Counted from the first letter of the stretch, positions 48,468 through 59,800 are shown. The stretch is DNA of 64,000 bases from Nocardia alba NBRC 108234 (GCF_001612665.1 NZ_BDAX01000006.1:124001-188000), one strand, 5' to 3'. Program-made: numbers and translations. Notes: a model not told the origin generated them from the sequence alone.

Positions 48468-49468
48468 TAGTGGCCGCCCGCGTGGCCGGTGATCGATAGG
48501 AACACGTCGTCGAGCGAGGGCCTGCGCAGCGCGATGTCAGCCAGGTCGATGCCGGCGGTGTCGAGCCTGCGCAGCGCCTCGGCGAGAGTGGCGGCGCCGT
48601 CGGGCGCGGGAATCGACACCTTGTCGGCGCCGTCGGTCTCGGCGGCGACAGCGGCCGGGACCAGGTCGCCGAGTGCCTTGACGGTCTGCGGGACGCGGCT
48701 CGGATCGAGCGGAACGATCTCGCAGAAGCTGCCGCCGGTCTTGGCCTTGAGCTCGTCGGCGGTGCCCTCGGCGATGACGGTGCCCTTGTCGATGACAATG
48801 ATGTTGTCGCTGAGCACGTCGGCCTCTTCGAGGTACTGCGTGGTCAGCAGCACGGTGATGCCCTGGTTCTTGAGCGCGGTCACCAGATCCCACACGCCCT
48901 GGCGGCTGCGCGGGTCGAGGCCGGTGGTCGGTTCGTCGAGGAACACCACCTCGGGCCGAACCACCAGCCCGCAGGCGATGTCGACGCGACGGCGCATGCC
49001 GCCGGAGTAATTACGCACGGCCCGCTTACCGGCACTGACCAGGTCGAACTCCTCGAGCAGCACCTCGGCGCGCTTGCGGGCGGCCGACTTGGTCAGCCCC
49101 ATCAGGCGGCCGAACAGCTCGAGGTTCTCCCGGCCGGTCAGGTTCTCGTCGAGCGCGGCGTACTGGCCGGTCATCATGATCGAGCGGCGCACGCCCGCGG
49201 AATCGGTGAGCACGTCGTGCCCGGCGACGACGGCGGTGCCGGAGTCGGGTCGGAGCAGGGTCGACAACACCTTGACCATGGTGGTCTTGCCCGCGCCGTT
49301 GGGTCCCAGAATGCCCAGCACACTGGCCTTGTCGGCCTGGAAACTGATGCCCTGCAAAGCGTGCACATCGCCGAACGACTTGCGCACGTCGGACACCAGC
49401 ACCGCGGGTTCACTGTCGCTCGACGCGACGCCACCTGCGGGCGAATCCACTGAGATCGAACTCGGCAT
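48467..49468 (-). CDS. drrA: DrrA-like ABC transporter ATP-binding protein
   Basis: 333 residues: Walker A LGPNGAGKTTMVKVLSTL, the signature YSGGMRRRVDIACGL, Walker B VVFLDEPTTGLDPRSRQ, and the DrrA C-terminal domain ending LADIALRRPSLDDVFLSITG. It is very close in layout to mycobacterial DrrA. The ATG 49468 follows GGTGGAGAGTTG. First gene of drrABC; transcribed away from the aldehyde-dehydrogenase homologue. Confidence 0.92.
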   Translation of the reverse strand: MPSSISVDSPAGGVASSDSEPAVLVSDVRKSFGDVHALQGISFQADKASVLGILGPNGAGKTTMVKVLSTLLRPDSGTAVVAGHDVLTDSAGVRRSIMMTGQYAALDENLTGRENLELFGRLMGLTKSAARKRAEVLLEEFDLVSAGKRAVRNYSGGMRRRVDIACGLVVRPEVVFLDEPTTGLDPRSRQGVWDLVTALKNQGITVLLTTQYLEEADVLSDNIIVIDKGTVIAEGTADELKAKTGGSFCEIVPLDPSRVPQTVKALGDLVPAAVAAETDGADKVSIPAPDGAATLAEALRRLDTAGIDLADIALRRPSLDDVFLSITGHAGGH

Positions 49469-49786
49469 CAACTCTCCACCATCGGCCGGTGCCCACGGCC
49501 TCGTAGAAGACGAGCCGAGACGCACGCGGAAAAATTCTTCCCGGTAAGTGATCCATACCGTTCGGCGCGATGTTACCGGTCCGGAGGTTTTCCCGGCCCG
49601 GTCTGCGTCGATGCGCCCGGTTTGCCGGGGCACTGCCGAGGGCTCGCTGTGCTTTTCCTCACCTGGGCAGTGCAAGGGCAGTGCGCGAACCTTGTCGGCC
49701 GGGCCGCGCGCCCATACGCTGACAGCCGGGGAAACACTCGTCTCACCGGCCCGCACGCGGGCGTGTTCGATCTTGGGGAGGTGACC
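49469..49786. other. divergent promoter region, no gene seen
   Basis: 318 bp between divergent drrA and the aldehyde-dehydrogenase homologue. No convincing reading frame or clear operator was found. Longer frames through it belong to extensions of flanking genes that lack start signals. Confidence 0.6.
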
Positions 49787-51298
49787 ATGGTCGAGTCGGC
49801 TGCTACCGCCGCCGCGCCCGCAGGTCGTTCCGATGTGCTCACGGCGTTCGATCCGCGCACCGGTGAACGGCTCGCGCAGTATCCCGTGCACGGCACCGGC
49901 GAGGTCACCCGCGCCGTACGCACCGCGCGCGCCACCCAGAACTGGTGGGGGGAACTGGAATTCAGCGAGCGCAAGCGTCTGCTCCTGGACTGGCGTCGTC
50001 AGATCGCGAGGAACGCCGGTGAACTGGTGGAACTGCTGCGCAGCGAGACCGGTAAGCCCGAGGCCGACGCCACGCTGGAAGTGATGCTGGCGGTGGAGAA
50101 TCTGGACTGGGCCGCCCGCAACGCCGAGCGCACGCTGGGTCGAAAGCGCCTGTCCACCGGCTGGTTCACCCGAAATCAGCACGCCTCCGTCGGCTACCTG
50201 CCACTGGGCGTGATCGGCGTGCTCGGCGCGTGGAACAACCCGGTGTTCACGCCGATGGGTTCGATCGCCTACGCCATGGCCGCAGGCAATACCGTGGTGT
50301 TCAATCCGCACGAACTCACCACCGGCGTCGGCACCTGGCTGGCCGACAGCTGGGCTGCGGTATCGCCCGAACAACCTGTGCTGCAGGCGGTTACCGGGAA
50401 TTCGCGGACCGCCACCGCTCTGTGCAAGGCCGGGGTGGACAAGATCGCCTACGCCGGGCCGGAGGCGGGCGGCCACGAGGTGATCGCATTGTGCGCCCGG
50501 ACGCTCACGCCGGTGGTGGTGGAGAACAGCGGCAAGGGCAGCATGATCGTGCACGTCGACGCGGTGCTCGACGCGGCCGCGGAGGCGGCGGTGTTCGGCG
50601 CGATGGCCAACGCCGGGCAGAACTCCTCGGGTATCCAGCGCTGTTATGTCGCCGATTCGGTGTTCGACGACTTCCTGGCCAGAGTGGCCGAGCGCGCGGC
50701 GAAACTGCGTCCCGGCGCCGACAACCGCGCCTCCTACGGACCGATGATCAATGCCGCCCAGGTCGATGTGGCGCGCAGACAGGTCCGCGACGCGCTCGCC
50801 CACGGCGGCCACGCGGTGCTCGGCGGGCTCGATTCGTTCCGCGATCCGTATGTGGAGCCGATCGTGCTGGCCGAGGTGCCGGAGGAGAGCATCGCGATCA
50901 CCGGCGAGGGGATCGGCCCGGTCCTCGTGGTGAATCGGGTCGCCGACCTGGCCGACGCGGTCACCCGGGTGAACGCGGCGGGCAACGGCATCGCCGTCAC
51001 CATTTTCACCCTCGATATCCCCAGTGCCGAACTCGTCGCCGAACAGCTGAAAGTCGGTGTGGTAACGGTGAATTCGTCGACCGCGTTCACCGGAATTCCG
51101 GCCCTGCCGTTCGGCGGTGTCGGCGAGTACGGGCAGGGACACAGCCATGGTCAGCAGGGTCTGTACGAGTACAGCCGCACGATGTCGATCGCGCGCAGGC
51201 GCTACCGGGCGCCGGTCCGACTATCGACCTTCGACCGTCGACCAGGGCACCTGCAGGCGGCGAAAGCCCTGTTCCGCCTACGCCACGGCCGCGGCTGA
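49787..51298 (+). CDS. aldehyde-dehydrogenase superfamily protein with altered active site
   Basis: 503 residues from ATG 49787, preceded by GGGGAGGTGACC. The overall fold is clear (AWNNPVFTPMGSIAYAMAAG, VVVENSGKGSM with Glu246, LPFGGVGEYGQGHSHGQQG), but several hallmark residues are changed. The catalytic Cys of GQxC is Ser280 (AGQNSSGIQRC), the cofactor-binding Lys of KPSE is Asn173 (FNPHE), and FTGS reads YAGP. It may be an inactive or repurposed member or prefer another chemistry, possibly acting on CoA esters. It lies between the drrABC operon and a TetR gene. Confidence 0.82.
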   Translation: MVESAATAAAPAGRSDVLTAFDPRTGERLAQYPVHGTGEVTRAVRTARATQNWWGELEFSERKRLLLDWRRQIARNAGELVELLRSETGKPEADATLEVMLAVENLDWAARNAERTLGRKRLSTGWFTRNQHASVGYLPLGVIGVLGAWNNPVFTPMGSIAYAMAAGNTVVFNPHELTTGVGTWLADSWAAVSPEQPVLQAVTGNSRTATALCKAGVDKIAYAGPEAGGHEVIALCARTLTPVVVENSGKGSMIVHVDAVLDAAAEAAVFGAMANAGQNSSGIQRCYVADSVFDDFLARVAERAAKLRPGADNRASYGPMINAAQVDVARRQVRDALAHGGHAVLGGLDSFRDPYVEPIVLAEVPEESIAITGEGIGPVLVVNRVADLADAVTRVNAAGNGIAVTIFTLDIPSAELVAEQLKVGVVTVNSSTAFTGIPALPFGGVGEYGQGHSHGQQGLYEYSRTMSIARRRYRAPVRLSTFDRRPGHLQAAKALFRLRHGRG

Positions 51299-51302
51299 CC
51301 GG

Positions 51303-52541
51303 CTAGTTCTCGTCCGCCGAGCCGCTGCCGAGCAGCACCGCTCCGGTCAGCGCGGCGAGGCGGGCGAGCTGTTCGGGACGCGAGTCGAAGCGCAGCAGCC
51401 GACCGACATCGATGATCTGGCCGACGGCGGCGTGCACACGGAAGCGGGCTTCGATCGGGTCGCCGTCGAGCAGGTTGGCCCATTCCAGGATGTTCTGCCG
51501 CTGGATGGCGCGCAGCCGGTGCTGCTCGGCCTGCGGGAGGTTGCTGAACTCCGCGTAGTAGACCGGCGCGATCTCCGGGGTCGCGAAGGTGAGGCGCGCG
51601 TGCTGGTCGGCGATGCGACGGGCGGCATCGGCCCGGGTCTCGCTCTCGGCCAGCGCCTCGCCGATCGCGACCGCGAGCCGGTCGGCGGTGCGATGGAAGG
51701 CCGCCGCGAGCAGGTCGGCCTTGCTGTCGAAGTGGCGGTACACGCTGGAGGCGTTGATGCCGACAGCGGCGCCGATCTCCTCGATGCCGGATTCGTGATA
51801 TCCGTTGCGACCGAAGATGCGGATCGCCTCGGTGAGCAGCTGTTCACGTTTCGAGGTGACCGGCAGACCACGCGGCTGCCTGTCCGGCTCGGCCGCCGCC
51901 GGGGTCGGCGGCAGCTCGGCGCGCACGATCGCCCAGGCCATCTCGAGTTGCACCGCGAGCATGCGACCGTGCGAGAGGGTGGTGCGATGGGCGGCGATGC
52001 TGGCCAGCGAACTCAGCGCGCCGACCGCGAGCAGGACGGCGTCCTCAGCGCTCGCGTCGGGACGGACCTCACGGATCCGCGCGGCGACGTTCGCCTCGAG
52101 TTCGCGATAGAACGCGCGAATGCGCAGCCGGTCGTCGGGTTCGAGATAGCGGCGTTCCCAGCGGTAGAGCCCGGCTTCGCGGCGGATGTCGATATTGCGT
52201 TCGGCGACGGCGGTGAGCAGTGCGTCGAGCCTGGCCTCCGGGCTCAGCGACGGGTCGTCGGCCGCGGCGGCGACATCGCGCAAACCCCGAGCGCCTTCCT
52301 CGGCCGCGGCGACGAGCAGTGCGTATTTGTTGGCGAAGTGGCGATACAGCGCGGGTCCGGAGATGCCGACCTCGGCGGCGATCTCGTCCACCCCGACCGG
52401 GTAGTAGCCGCGCGCGCTGAACGCACGGGCGGCGGCCCGCATGATCTGCATCTTGCGGTCCTTCGGCCTGCGGCGCACGACGCGGGTGGGTGCGGTCGTC
52501 GGCTCGCCGGCCTGTTCGGCCTCACTGCGATCGGCGACCAT
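51303..52541 (-). CDS. double TetR-domain transcriptional regulator (Mce3R-like layout)
   Basis: 412 residues containing two TetR repressor units in tandem. Each has a helix-turn-helix region: SARGYYPVGVDEIAAEVG and GPALYRHFANKYAL (about 40-75), and FGRNGYHESGIEEIGAAVG and SSVYRHFDSKADLLA (about 240-280). Mycobacterial Mce3R has the same two-in-one layout and length and controls lipid genes; similarity of ligand is unproven. Its likely operator lies just upstream at 52580. It ends close to the aldehyde-dehydrogenase gene on the other strand. Confidence 0.85.
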   Translation of the reverse strand: MVADRSEAEQAGEPTTAPTRVVRRRPKDRKMQIMRAAARAFSARGYYPVGVDEIAAEVGISGPALYRHFANKYALLVAAAEEGARGLRDVAAAADDPSLSPEARLDALLTAVAERNIDIRREAGLYRWERRYLEPDDRLRIRAFYRELEANVAARIREVRPDASAEDAVLLAVGALSSLASIAAHRTTLSHGRMLAVQLEMAWAIVRAELPPTPAAAEPDRQPRGLPVTSKREQLLTEAIRIFGRNGYHESGIEEIGAAVGINASSVYRHFDSKADLLAAAFHRTADRLAVAIGEALAESETRADAARRIADQHARLTFATPEIAPVYYAEFSNLPQAEQHRLRAIQRQNILEWANLLDGDPIEARFRVHAAVGQIIDVGRLLRFDSRPEQLARLAALTGAVLLGSGSADEN

Positions 52542-52579
52542 GCACTCACTTTCCGTTACGCGAACCAGGTTGGACCAGT

Positions 52580-52595
52580 CAACCTAAGTTAACCA
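52580..52595. promoter_or_regulatory. candidate TetR operator upstream of the double TetR gene
   Basis: GTCAAC CTAA GTTAAC is a near-perfect inverted repeat of 16 bp (one mismatch), about 40 bp upstream of the regulator's start. Autoregulation is the likely use. It is not a good IdeR site. Confidence 0.5.
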
Positions 52596-52630
52596 CAATT
52601 CGCAAACGTCGAGGGCAGGTCGGGAAAATG

Positions 52631-52671
52631 GAACCGCCCCGGTAGCGGCGTACTCGCTATCGGGACGGTTC
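52631..52671 (-). terminator. hairpin terminator after the Ag85-like gene
   Basis: Read on the minus strand, GAACCGTCCCGATAGCG pairs with CGCTACCGGGGCGGTTC (two G-U pairs) and is followed by CATTTTCCC. It lies 14 bp beyond the esterase stop codon. Confidence 0.8.
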
Positions 52672-52684
52672 GGGAGGAATTCGG

Positions 52685-53749
52685 CTATAGACCGAGACCG
52701 CGGGCCAGGGTCGGCCACGACAACTTCAGCTCGTCCTGCCAGTAGCCCCAGGAGTGGGTGCCGTTGGGGCGGAAGTTGAAGGTCGCCGGGATGCCGAGCT
52801 CGTTGAGCCGGTTGGCCAGGTTGTGCGTGCAGTAGTTGGTGCCCGCCTCGATCACGCCGCCGATGACGATCTGGTTGGCCAGACCGTAGGCGCCGGGCAG
52901 CGCGTACGGACCGTTGAGGGTGTCGTACGGGCCGGGCAGGCCGTTGCCGGTGGAGATGTAGAGATCGAGCCCGCGCAAACCCTCGGCGTTCACGTACGGG
53001 TCGTTCTTGACCCATTCCTCCGAGCCCTGCGGGCCCCACATGTTCATGGTGTCGCCGCCGCCCCAGGTCTCGACCGTGACCTTCACGAACTCCGACCCGA
53101 CCGCGTCGGAGGTCTGCGCGCAACCGCTGTAGGCCGCGACCGCCTTGTACAGGCCGGGCTTGGCGATCGGCAGTGCGAGCACGGTGGTGCCGGAGGTGGA
53201 CAGACCCGCGATGGCGTTCACGCCGTTGGTGCCGAGCGCGCCGTCGACCAGCGGAGGCAGTTCCTCGGTGAAGAAGGTCTTCCACTTGTTGCGGCCTACG
53301 ACCGGGTCGTCGTGGATCCAGTCGGTGTAGTAGCTCCAGGCCCCACCGATCGGCTGGATGACGTTGACGTTCTTGTCGCTGAGGAATTGGAGCGCGTCGG
53401 TTTTGGCCACCCACGATGCCGAATCCTCGCCGCCGCCGGCACCGTTGAGCAGGTACAGGGTGGGGCGCGGGACCGAGGCGTCGGCGGGGCGCTGCACGTC
53501 GACGATGATGTTCTGATCCATGGCCGCGGAGTACACGTGCAGTCGCAGACTGCGCGAGTCCTTCACTTCGGCCTTGACGATCTTGGAGCCGTCCTCGGAG
53601 ACCGGGTTGGCGAGCAGGCTCTTGGAATCGATGATGGGGTCAGCGGATGCCGTGCTCGTGCCGATGCCGGACATCAGTCCCGCCGCCACTGCCGTTGCCG
53701 CGATCATCGCCGCGGCCCGGGAGCCACGACGCCGGGTGTGCCGACGCAT
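52685..53749 (-). CDS. secreted antigen-85-like mycolyltransferase/esterase
   Basis: 354 residues. A signal peptide ends near residue 36 (TSTASA). The mature alpha/beta hydrolase resembles antigen 85: TLYLLNGAGGGEDSASWVAK near 97, DWIHDDPVVGRNKWKTFF, the nucleophile Ser184 in AGLSTSGTTV, and the catalytic His in NGTHSWGYWQDEL. Antigen 85 enzymes transfer mycolic acids onto trehalose and arabinogalactan; nocardiae have shorter mycolates. I use ATG 53749, since the TTG two bases further is less likely. Confidence 0.9.
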   Translation of the reverse strand: MRRHTRRRGSRAAAMIAATAVAAGLMSGIGTSTASADPIIDSKSLLANPVSEDGSKIVKAEVKDSRSLRLHVYSAAMDQNIIVDVQRPADASVPRPTLYLLNGAGGGEDSASWVAKTDALQFLSDKNVNVIQPIGGAWSYYTDWIHDDPVVGRNKWKTFFTEELPPLVDGALGTNGVNAIAGLSTSGTTVLALPIAKPGLYKAVAAYSGCAQTSDAVGSEFVKVTVETWGGGDTMNMWGPQGSEEWVKNDPYVNAEGLRGLDLYISTGNGLPGPYDTLNGPYALPGAYGLANQIVIGGVIEAGTNYCTHNLANRLNELGIPATFNFRPNGTHSWGYWQDELKLSWPTLARGLGL

Positions 53750-53866
53750 CAATTTCGCACCTTCGCTTCGTCTCGAAATCCGATTCGGGTCCGTGCTCCC
53801 AACAACAGCGCGGTCACATCATGCCTCACCGGCACCACGAATGCCATCGCGCCCCCGGATGTTGTG

Positions 53867-56800
53867 TCACCGCGCCCCGGCCGCGCGGTCGCCCGCGTCG
53901 AGCAGTTCGGCCAGTCGCGGCCCGATCTCGGCCAGTGCCTGCGGCGAGGTCATCTGATCATGCACCACCGCGACCGGCCGATCACGCACCGCGCCGTCGA
54001 CATACGGGGCCCAATTGGCCGCCGCCGCCTCATGTCCGAGCGCGCTGAAGTACTCGAGCCTGCCGCGGAACACCGCGGGCCGGTGTTCGGCGATCAACTC
54101 GGCCGAGCGCACCGCGCTGCGATAGATCCGGCGCACCCGTTCGGGGGTGAGGACGGCCATGTTGGCCGGGATGATCGCGTGCAGCGCGGCCAGCGCGTCC
54201 TCGCTGAGTTCGCGCACCCCCGCGGCGGGTAGCGCCGCGCTGATGTCGACGCCGAGTTCGGCGAGCGCGTCCCTGACCGCGGTATGGAAATCGGGGACAT
54301 CGATATCGGGATGCGAATCCAGCATCGCCAACAGCGACACCTGCTCCCCCGCTGCCTGGAGCTCGGTGGCGACGGCGTGGGCGAGCACGCCGCCGAGCGA
54401 CCAGCCCATCAGCCGGTACGGGCCGTGTGGCTGCTGGGTTCTGATCTCGGCGGCGTAGCGGCGTGCCATCTCGGCGAGCGTGCCGGGCAGGTAGCCCGCC
54501 TCGCTGAGCGCGGGCGACTGGAGGCCGAAGATCGGCCGTCGCGCCGGAATGTATTGCGCCAGACCGGCGTAGCACCAGGACAGCCCGTACATCGGATGGA
54601 TGCAGAACAGCGCCCCGCCCGCCTCGGTGCCGTGCGGCACCCGGTTGCGGATGGTCAGCAGAACGCCCAGGGCGTCGTCGGATTCCAGGTCGGAGGCGAG
54701 GTCGTGGTCGCCGGCCGCGGACTGGGTGGCATCGATCCGCTCGGCCAGCGCGGCGACCGTGGCATCGGTGAAGAACCACTGCACTCGCACCTCGGCGCCG
54801 ACTCTGGTGCGCAGGCGGCTGATCGCCTTGGTGGCGACCAGCGAGTTGCCGCCCAGTTCGAAGAAGTCGTCGTCGAGGCCGACCTTGCCCGCGCCGAGCA
54901 CCTCGGCGTAGACCTCGGCGACGGCGCGCTGCAACGGCGTGGTCGGCGGACGGTAGGCGCGGGTGGTGAAGGCAGGGACGGGCAGCGCGTTGCGGTCGAG
55001 CTTGCCGCTGGCGTTGAGCGGCAGGGACTGCATGATCACCACGGTCGCCGGCACCATGTAGGACGGCAGCGCCGCCCTGGCATGGGCGAGCAGCGCCACC
55101 TGATCGAAAACGTCAGCGGTGGAGCCGGTTTCGATCGAATAGCCCTCCGGCCGAGTCGACGGGCGGGCCGGCGCGACCGGCGTCTCGGTCGGCACGATGT
55201 AGCCGACCAGGCGGTCTCCGGTCGGGCCGTGGACGAGCGCGACAGCGGCATGGCGGACGCTGTGATGATCGCGCAGGACCGCTTCGACCTCACCGAGCTC
55301 GATGCGCTGACCGCGCAGCTTCACCTGGAAGTCGCTGCGGCCCAGATACTCCAGGGTCTCGTCGGTGGTCCAGCGAACGACGTCGCCGGTGCGATAGAGC
55401 CTGCCGCCGCCGGGGTGGGCGACGAACCGTTCGGCGGTGAGGGTGGGCGCGCCGAGGTAGCCGCGGGCCAGCTGCACACCTTCCAGGTACAGCTCCCCCG
55501 CGGTGCCGGGCGGAACGGGTCGCAGTTGTCGATCCAGCACGTGCACGCGGGTATTGGCGACCGGTATGCCGATCGGAATACTCACGGCGGAACCGGCTTC
55601 GACCTGTGCCGCTGTCACCACGGTGGCTTCGGCGGGCCCGTACCAGTTGACCAGCGCCGCCGCGGGCAGCACCTGCGCGAATCGGCGGGCGGTCGCCGAC
55701 GACAGCGCCTCACCCGCCGCGAAGACCCTTCGCAGCGAGCCGAACTCGCCCGGGTCGCGATCGGCGAGGAAGGCGTCGAGCATCGACGGAACGAAATGCA
55801 CGGTGGTGACCGCGTGTTCGGTGATCACCTCGGCCAGGTAGGCGGGGTCACGGTGACCGTCGGGCGCGGCGATCACCACGGTGGCGCCGGTCTGCAACGG
55901 CCACAGCAACTCCCAGGTGGAGATGTCGAAGGTGGCCGGGGTCTTGTGCAGAACCACCTCGCCGGGGCCGTGTGGGTAGGTGCGCTGGGCCCAGCGGAAC
56001 TGGTTCACCAGCTGCCGGTGTGTCAGCATCACGCCCTTGGGCGTACCGGTGGATCCGGAGGTGTGGATGACGTAGGCGAGATTGTCGGCCTTCGGCAGGT
56101 CGAGATCCGCCACTTCGCCGCTGACAGTGGCGATGTCGACGACCGGGATATCGGAGGTGGTGGTGAAATCGGCGGCGGCGAGCACACAGATCGGCGCGGC
56201 CGAGGCCAGCACCCGTTCGGTCCGTTCGGCCGGATGGTCGGGGTCGACCGGCACGTACGCCGCGCCCGTCCGCAACACCGCGTAGATCGCGGTCACCAGG
56301 TCGATTCCACGCCGCATGGCGACCGCGACGAGCGTCTCGGGCGCCGCGCCTCGCGCGCGAAGGGCGGCGGCGAGTCCGCGCGCCCGTTCGTCGAATTGCG
56401 CGTAGGTGTAGGTGGTTTCACCGTCGATCAGGGCAATGGCCTGTGGCGTCCGCCCGACCTGCGCGTCGAACAGCGACAGCAGCGTCGCCTCGTCGAGCAG
56501 TTCGGGCGCGTCGGTGGCGTTGACCGCCGCCAGGGTCGCGCGCTCCTCGGCCAGCAACACATCGATCTCGGCGATCCTGGCCTGTGGATCGGCGACGAAT
56601 CTGGCCAGTAGCATCGAGAAGCGTTGCGCCAGTGCGTTGGCGGTGTCCTCGCCGAAGACGTCGCGCAGGTACTTCACCGATACTCGGAGCTGCTCGTCGG
56701 CGACCACCTGCACGGTGAGCGGGTAGTGGGTGCCGTTGGCGGCGTCCATCCCGGTGACGGCTGCCGATCCGGACGCGGCCTGTGCCAGCCCTTCGCGGTC

Positions 56801-59800
56801 GACCGGGAACGACTCGAACACGACGAGCGAATCGAACAGCGCGTCGATGCCCGCGATCTCCTGGATCTCTCCCAGCCCGAGGTAGTGATGATCGAGCAGG
56901 GCGGCCTGCCCGTCCTGCAGCTCGCGCAGCAACTCGGCGACGGTATCGCCGGGACGCAACCGCACGCGGACCGGAATGGCGTTGAGGAACAGCCCGACCA
57001 TGTGTTCCACACCGTCGAGCTCGGCGGGCCTGCCGGAGACGGTGGCGCCGAACACCACGTCGTCGCGATCCACCAGCCGGGCGATGAGCAGACCCCATGC
57101 CGCCTGGACCACGGTGTTCACCGTGACGCCGAGGCTCGCGGCGAGCCGGCTCAGCGCGGCGGTGTCGGCCGGTGCGAGCGCGAAACCGGTTTCGCCTGTG
57201 CCCGTGGCGATCTCGCGACCCTGATCGACCGGCGCGAGCGGCGTGGGCTCGGCCAAGCCGGTGAGCGCGGTGCGCCACGCCGTCCTGGCGGCTTCGAGAT
57301 CCTGGCCGACGAGCCAGGCCAGGTAGTCGCGATAGGGCGCGACCTTGGGCAGGTGCCTGCTCCGGCCGCCGACCACGTACGCGGTGAGCAGTTCCTGCAG
57401 CAGCAGCGGGGTCGACCAGCCGTCGATCAGGATGTGGTGGCTGGTGACGAGCAGATGCGCGGTCTCGGCGGTGCGCACCAGGGTGAACCGCAGCAGCGGC
57501 GCGGTGGCCATGTCGAAGTGCGCGACCAGATCGGCGGCACGAATGCGCTGGTAGGCGGCATCGGACACCGCGTCGACGACCCGCCACGGCACGTCGATGT
57601 CGTCGAGCACCACCTGCAGCGGGGTGCCCGCGGCGTCGGAGGCGAAGGCCACGCGCAGGTTGTCGTGGCGGTCGAGCACGGTCTGTGCCGCCTGGTGCAG
57701 TCGCTCGGCGTCCACGGACAGATCGAGGTCGAGGACGAACTGGGTGATGTAGGGGTCCACCGAGTTCTCCGCGAGCAGCGCGTGGAACAGCATGCCCGAC
57801 TGCAGCGGCGTCACCGGCCACACGTCGCTGAGTTGCGGATAGCGACGGACCAGCCGGGTCAGTTCGGTCTGGCCGAGGCGAACGAGTGGAAAGTCCGACG
57901 GCGTGAATCCGCCCGCGCCGGGGCGCAATCCGTGTTCGGCGAGACCGCCGAGCGCGCGGATCCAGTGTTCGGCGAAGGTCTTGACCGCGTCCGCGGTGAG
58001 GACGGCGGTGGCGTAGTCGAATCGGGCGACCAGGCCGTCATCGGTCACGTCGACCGTGAGGACGAGGGCGAGGTCGTCGGCGGCCACATCGGTGTGCACG
58101 CGCGCCGGGCGCAGGTCGCGCATGCGGACAGCGAACCGGCCGCGATCCAGCGTGCGGACGCTGTCGGCGGAGTCGGCGTCGAGGTAGCGCAGCAGCCCGA
58201 AACCGGCGCCGTGGGCGGGGACCGCGCGGCGCAGTTCCTTGATCTGGGCCAGGGCCGTTCCCGCGGCGGGTCCGCCGACGAGCGCGTCGGCGACGTCGAT
58301 GCCGTCCAGGCGCAGCGCCAGCGGGTAGTCGGTGGTGAACCCGCCGACGACGTTGTCGACGTCGGGCCCGCCGAGCAGGCGCTGGTCGGCGCGCAGCCGT
58401 ACCACGGTGCCGATCGCCCGTGCCACGGCGGTCTCCGCCCCCGTGTGCAGGGCCAGCGCGGCGGCGGTGAGCAGCACCTCGTCGAGGGTGGCGCGGTAGG
58501 CATCGGCGACGGTGCGCACCGCGGTGGTGCCTTCGCCGGTGATGCTCAGCGAGACCCGGTTGCGCAGGTGCAGGTCGGTGGATTCGTCTGCCCTGGAACG
58601 GATCGCGCGATGCCAGTACGCGCGTTCGGCCCGCGCGGCGGCGGTGGACGGGTACGCGGCGAGGTGGCGTACCAGCTCGCCGAGCCCGGCATCGGGCGCG
58701 GCGGGCGCGGCGTGGCGACCGCGGCTCCATGCCGTGGTCAGCTGGTCGACGACCGCGCGCCACGAGTTCTCGTCGAGGACAAGGGCATTCGCGACGACGA
58801 TCAGGGTGGTCGCACTGCCCGCGTCGCCGGTGAGGACGAAGTGGATATTGCGTCCCTCGTCCGGATCGAGCGCCGCGGCTGCCGCGGCCACGATGTCGTC
58901 GACGGGCAGCGAGGACTCGCCGTCTTCGCTGTCGAGCCTGCGGAAGGCGTCGCCGATGCGCTCGTCGGGCGGCGGGATGCGCAGCACCGGGGTGTCGCCG
59001 GTGCGGTCGAGCAGCGCCCACAGCATCGGATGCTGGCTCATCACCGCGGCCACGGTGGCGGCCACAGCGTCGTCGGGGCAGTCCGCGGGCACCTCGAGCA
59101 GCACCGCACGGGGTTCGACCGCGGCCTCGCCCGCTTCGGTGAGCTGGGCGGCGGTAGCGGTGAGCGGGAGCGTGGCCGACGCAACGCTCGGCATGGCGGC
59201 GACTTCGGCGCGTTCGGCGAGCGCGGCGACGGTGCGCGCGTCGAACAGGTCGCGCGGTCGTAGGATCACGCCGGCGGTGGTGGCCCGCGACACCACCTGG
59301 ATGGCGGTGATGCTGTCCCCGCCGAGGGCGAAGAAGTCGTCGTCGAGGCCGACCCGCTCGTGCGCGAGGACATCGGCGATGACCCGGGCGATGGTCTTCT
59401 CCACGCTGGTGCGGGGCGGGCGATACTCGCCGCGAACGGCGATCGGGTCCGGCAGCGCGCGCCGGTCCAGCTTGCCGACGGGGGTCAGCGGGATCTCGTC
59501 GAGGACGACGATCGCGGCGGGCACCATGTAGTCGGGCAGCACCCGCGCGGCGAGCGCGGTGAGTTCGGCGGTATCGAGTCGGCTGCCCTGCTCGGCCAGG
59601 ACATAGGACACCAGCATCGTCGAGCCGGCGCCGTTGTCGCGGCCGAGGGTGGCGACCCAGGAGACTCCGGGCGCGTCGGCCAGCACGGCGTCGATCTCGC
59701 CGAGCTCGATGCGCAGACCACGGATCTTGACCTGGAAGTCGTTGCGGCCGACGAACTCCAGCACCTCACCGCGTCGGCGAACCAGGTCACCGGTGCGGTA

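Noticed and set aside
49469..51148. Upstream extension of the drrA frame on the minus strand
   Set aside because: The extension runs antisense to the aldehyde-dehydrogenase gene and has low-complexity Arg/His-rich sequence; ATG 49468 with a good ribosome-binding site is the real start.
52580..52595. Possible sixth IdeR box (contains CCTAAGTTAACC)
   Set aside because: Only about 11 of 19 positions fit the consensus, and the inverted-repeat symmetry and place before a TetR gene suit a TetR operator better.
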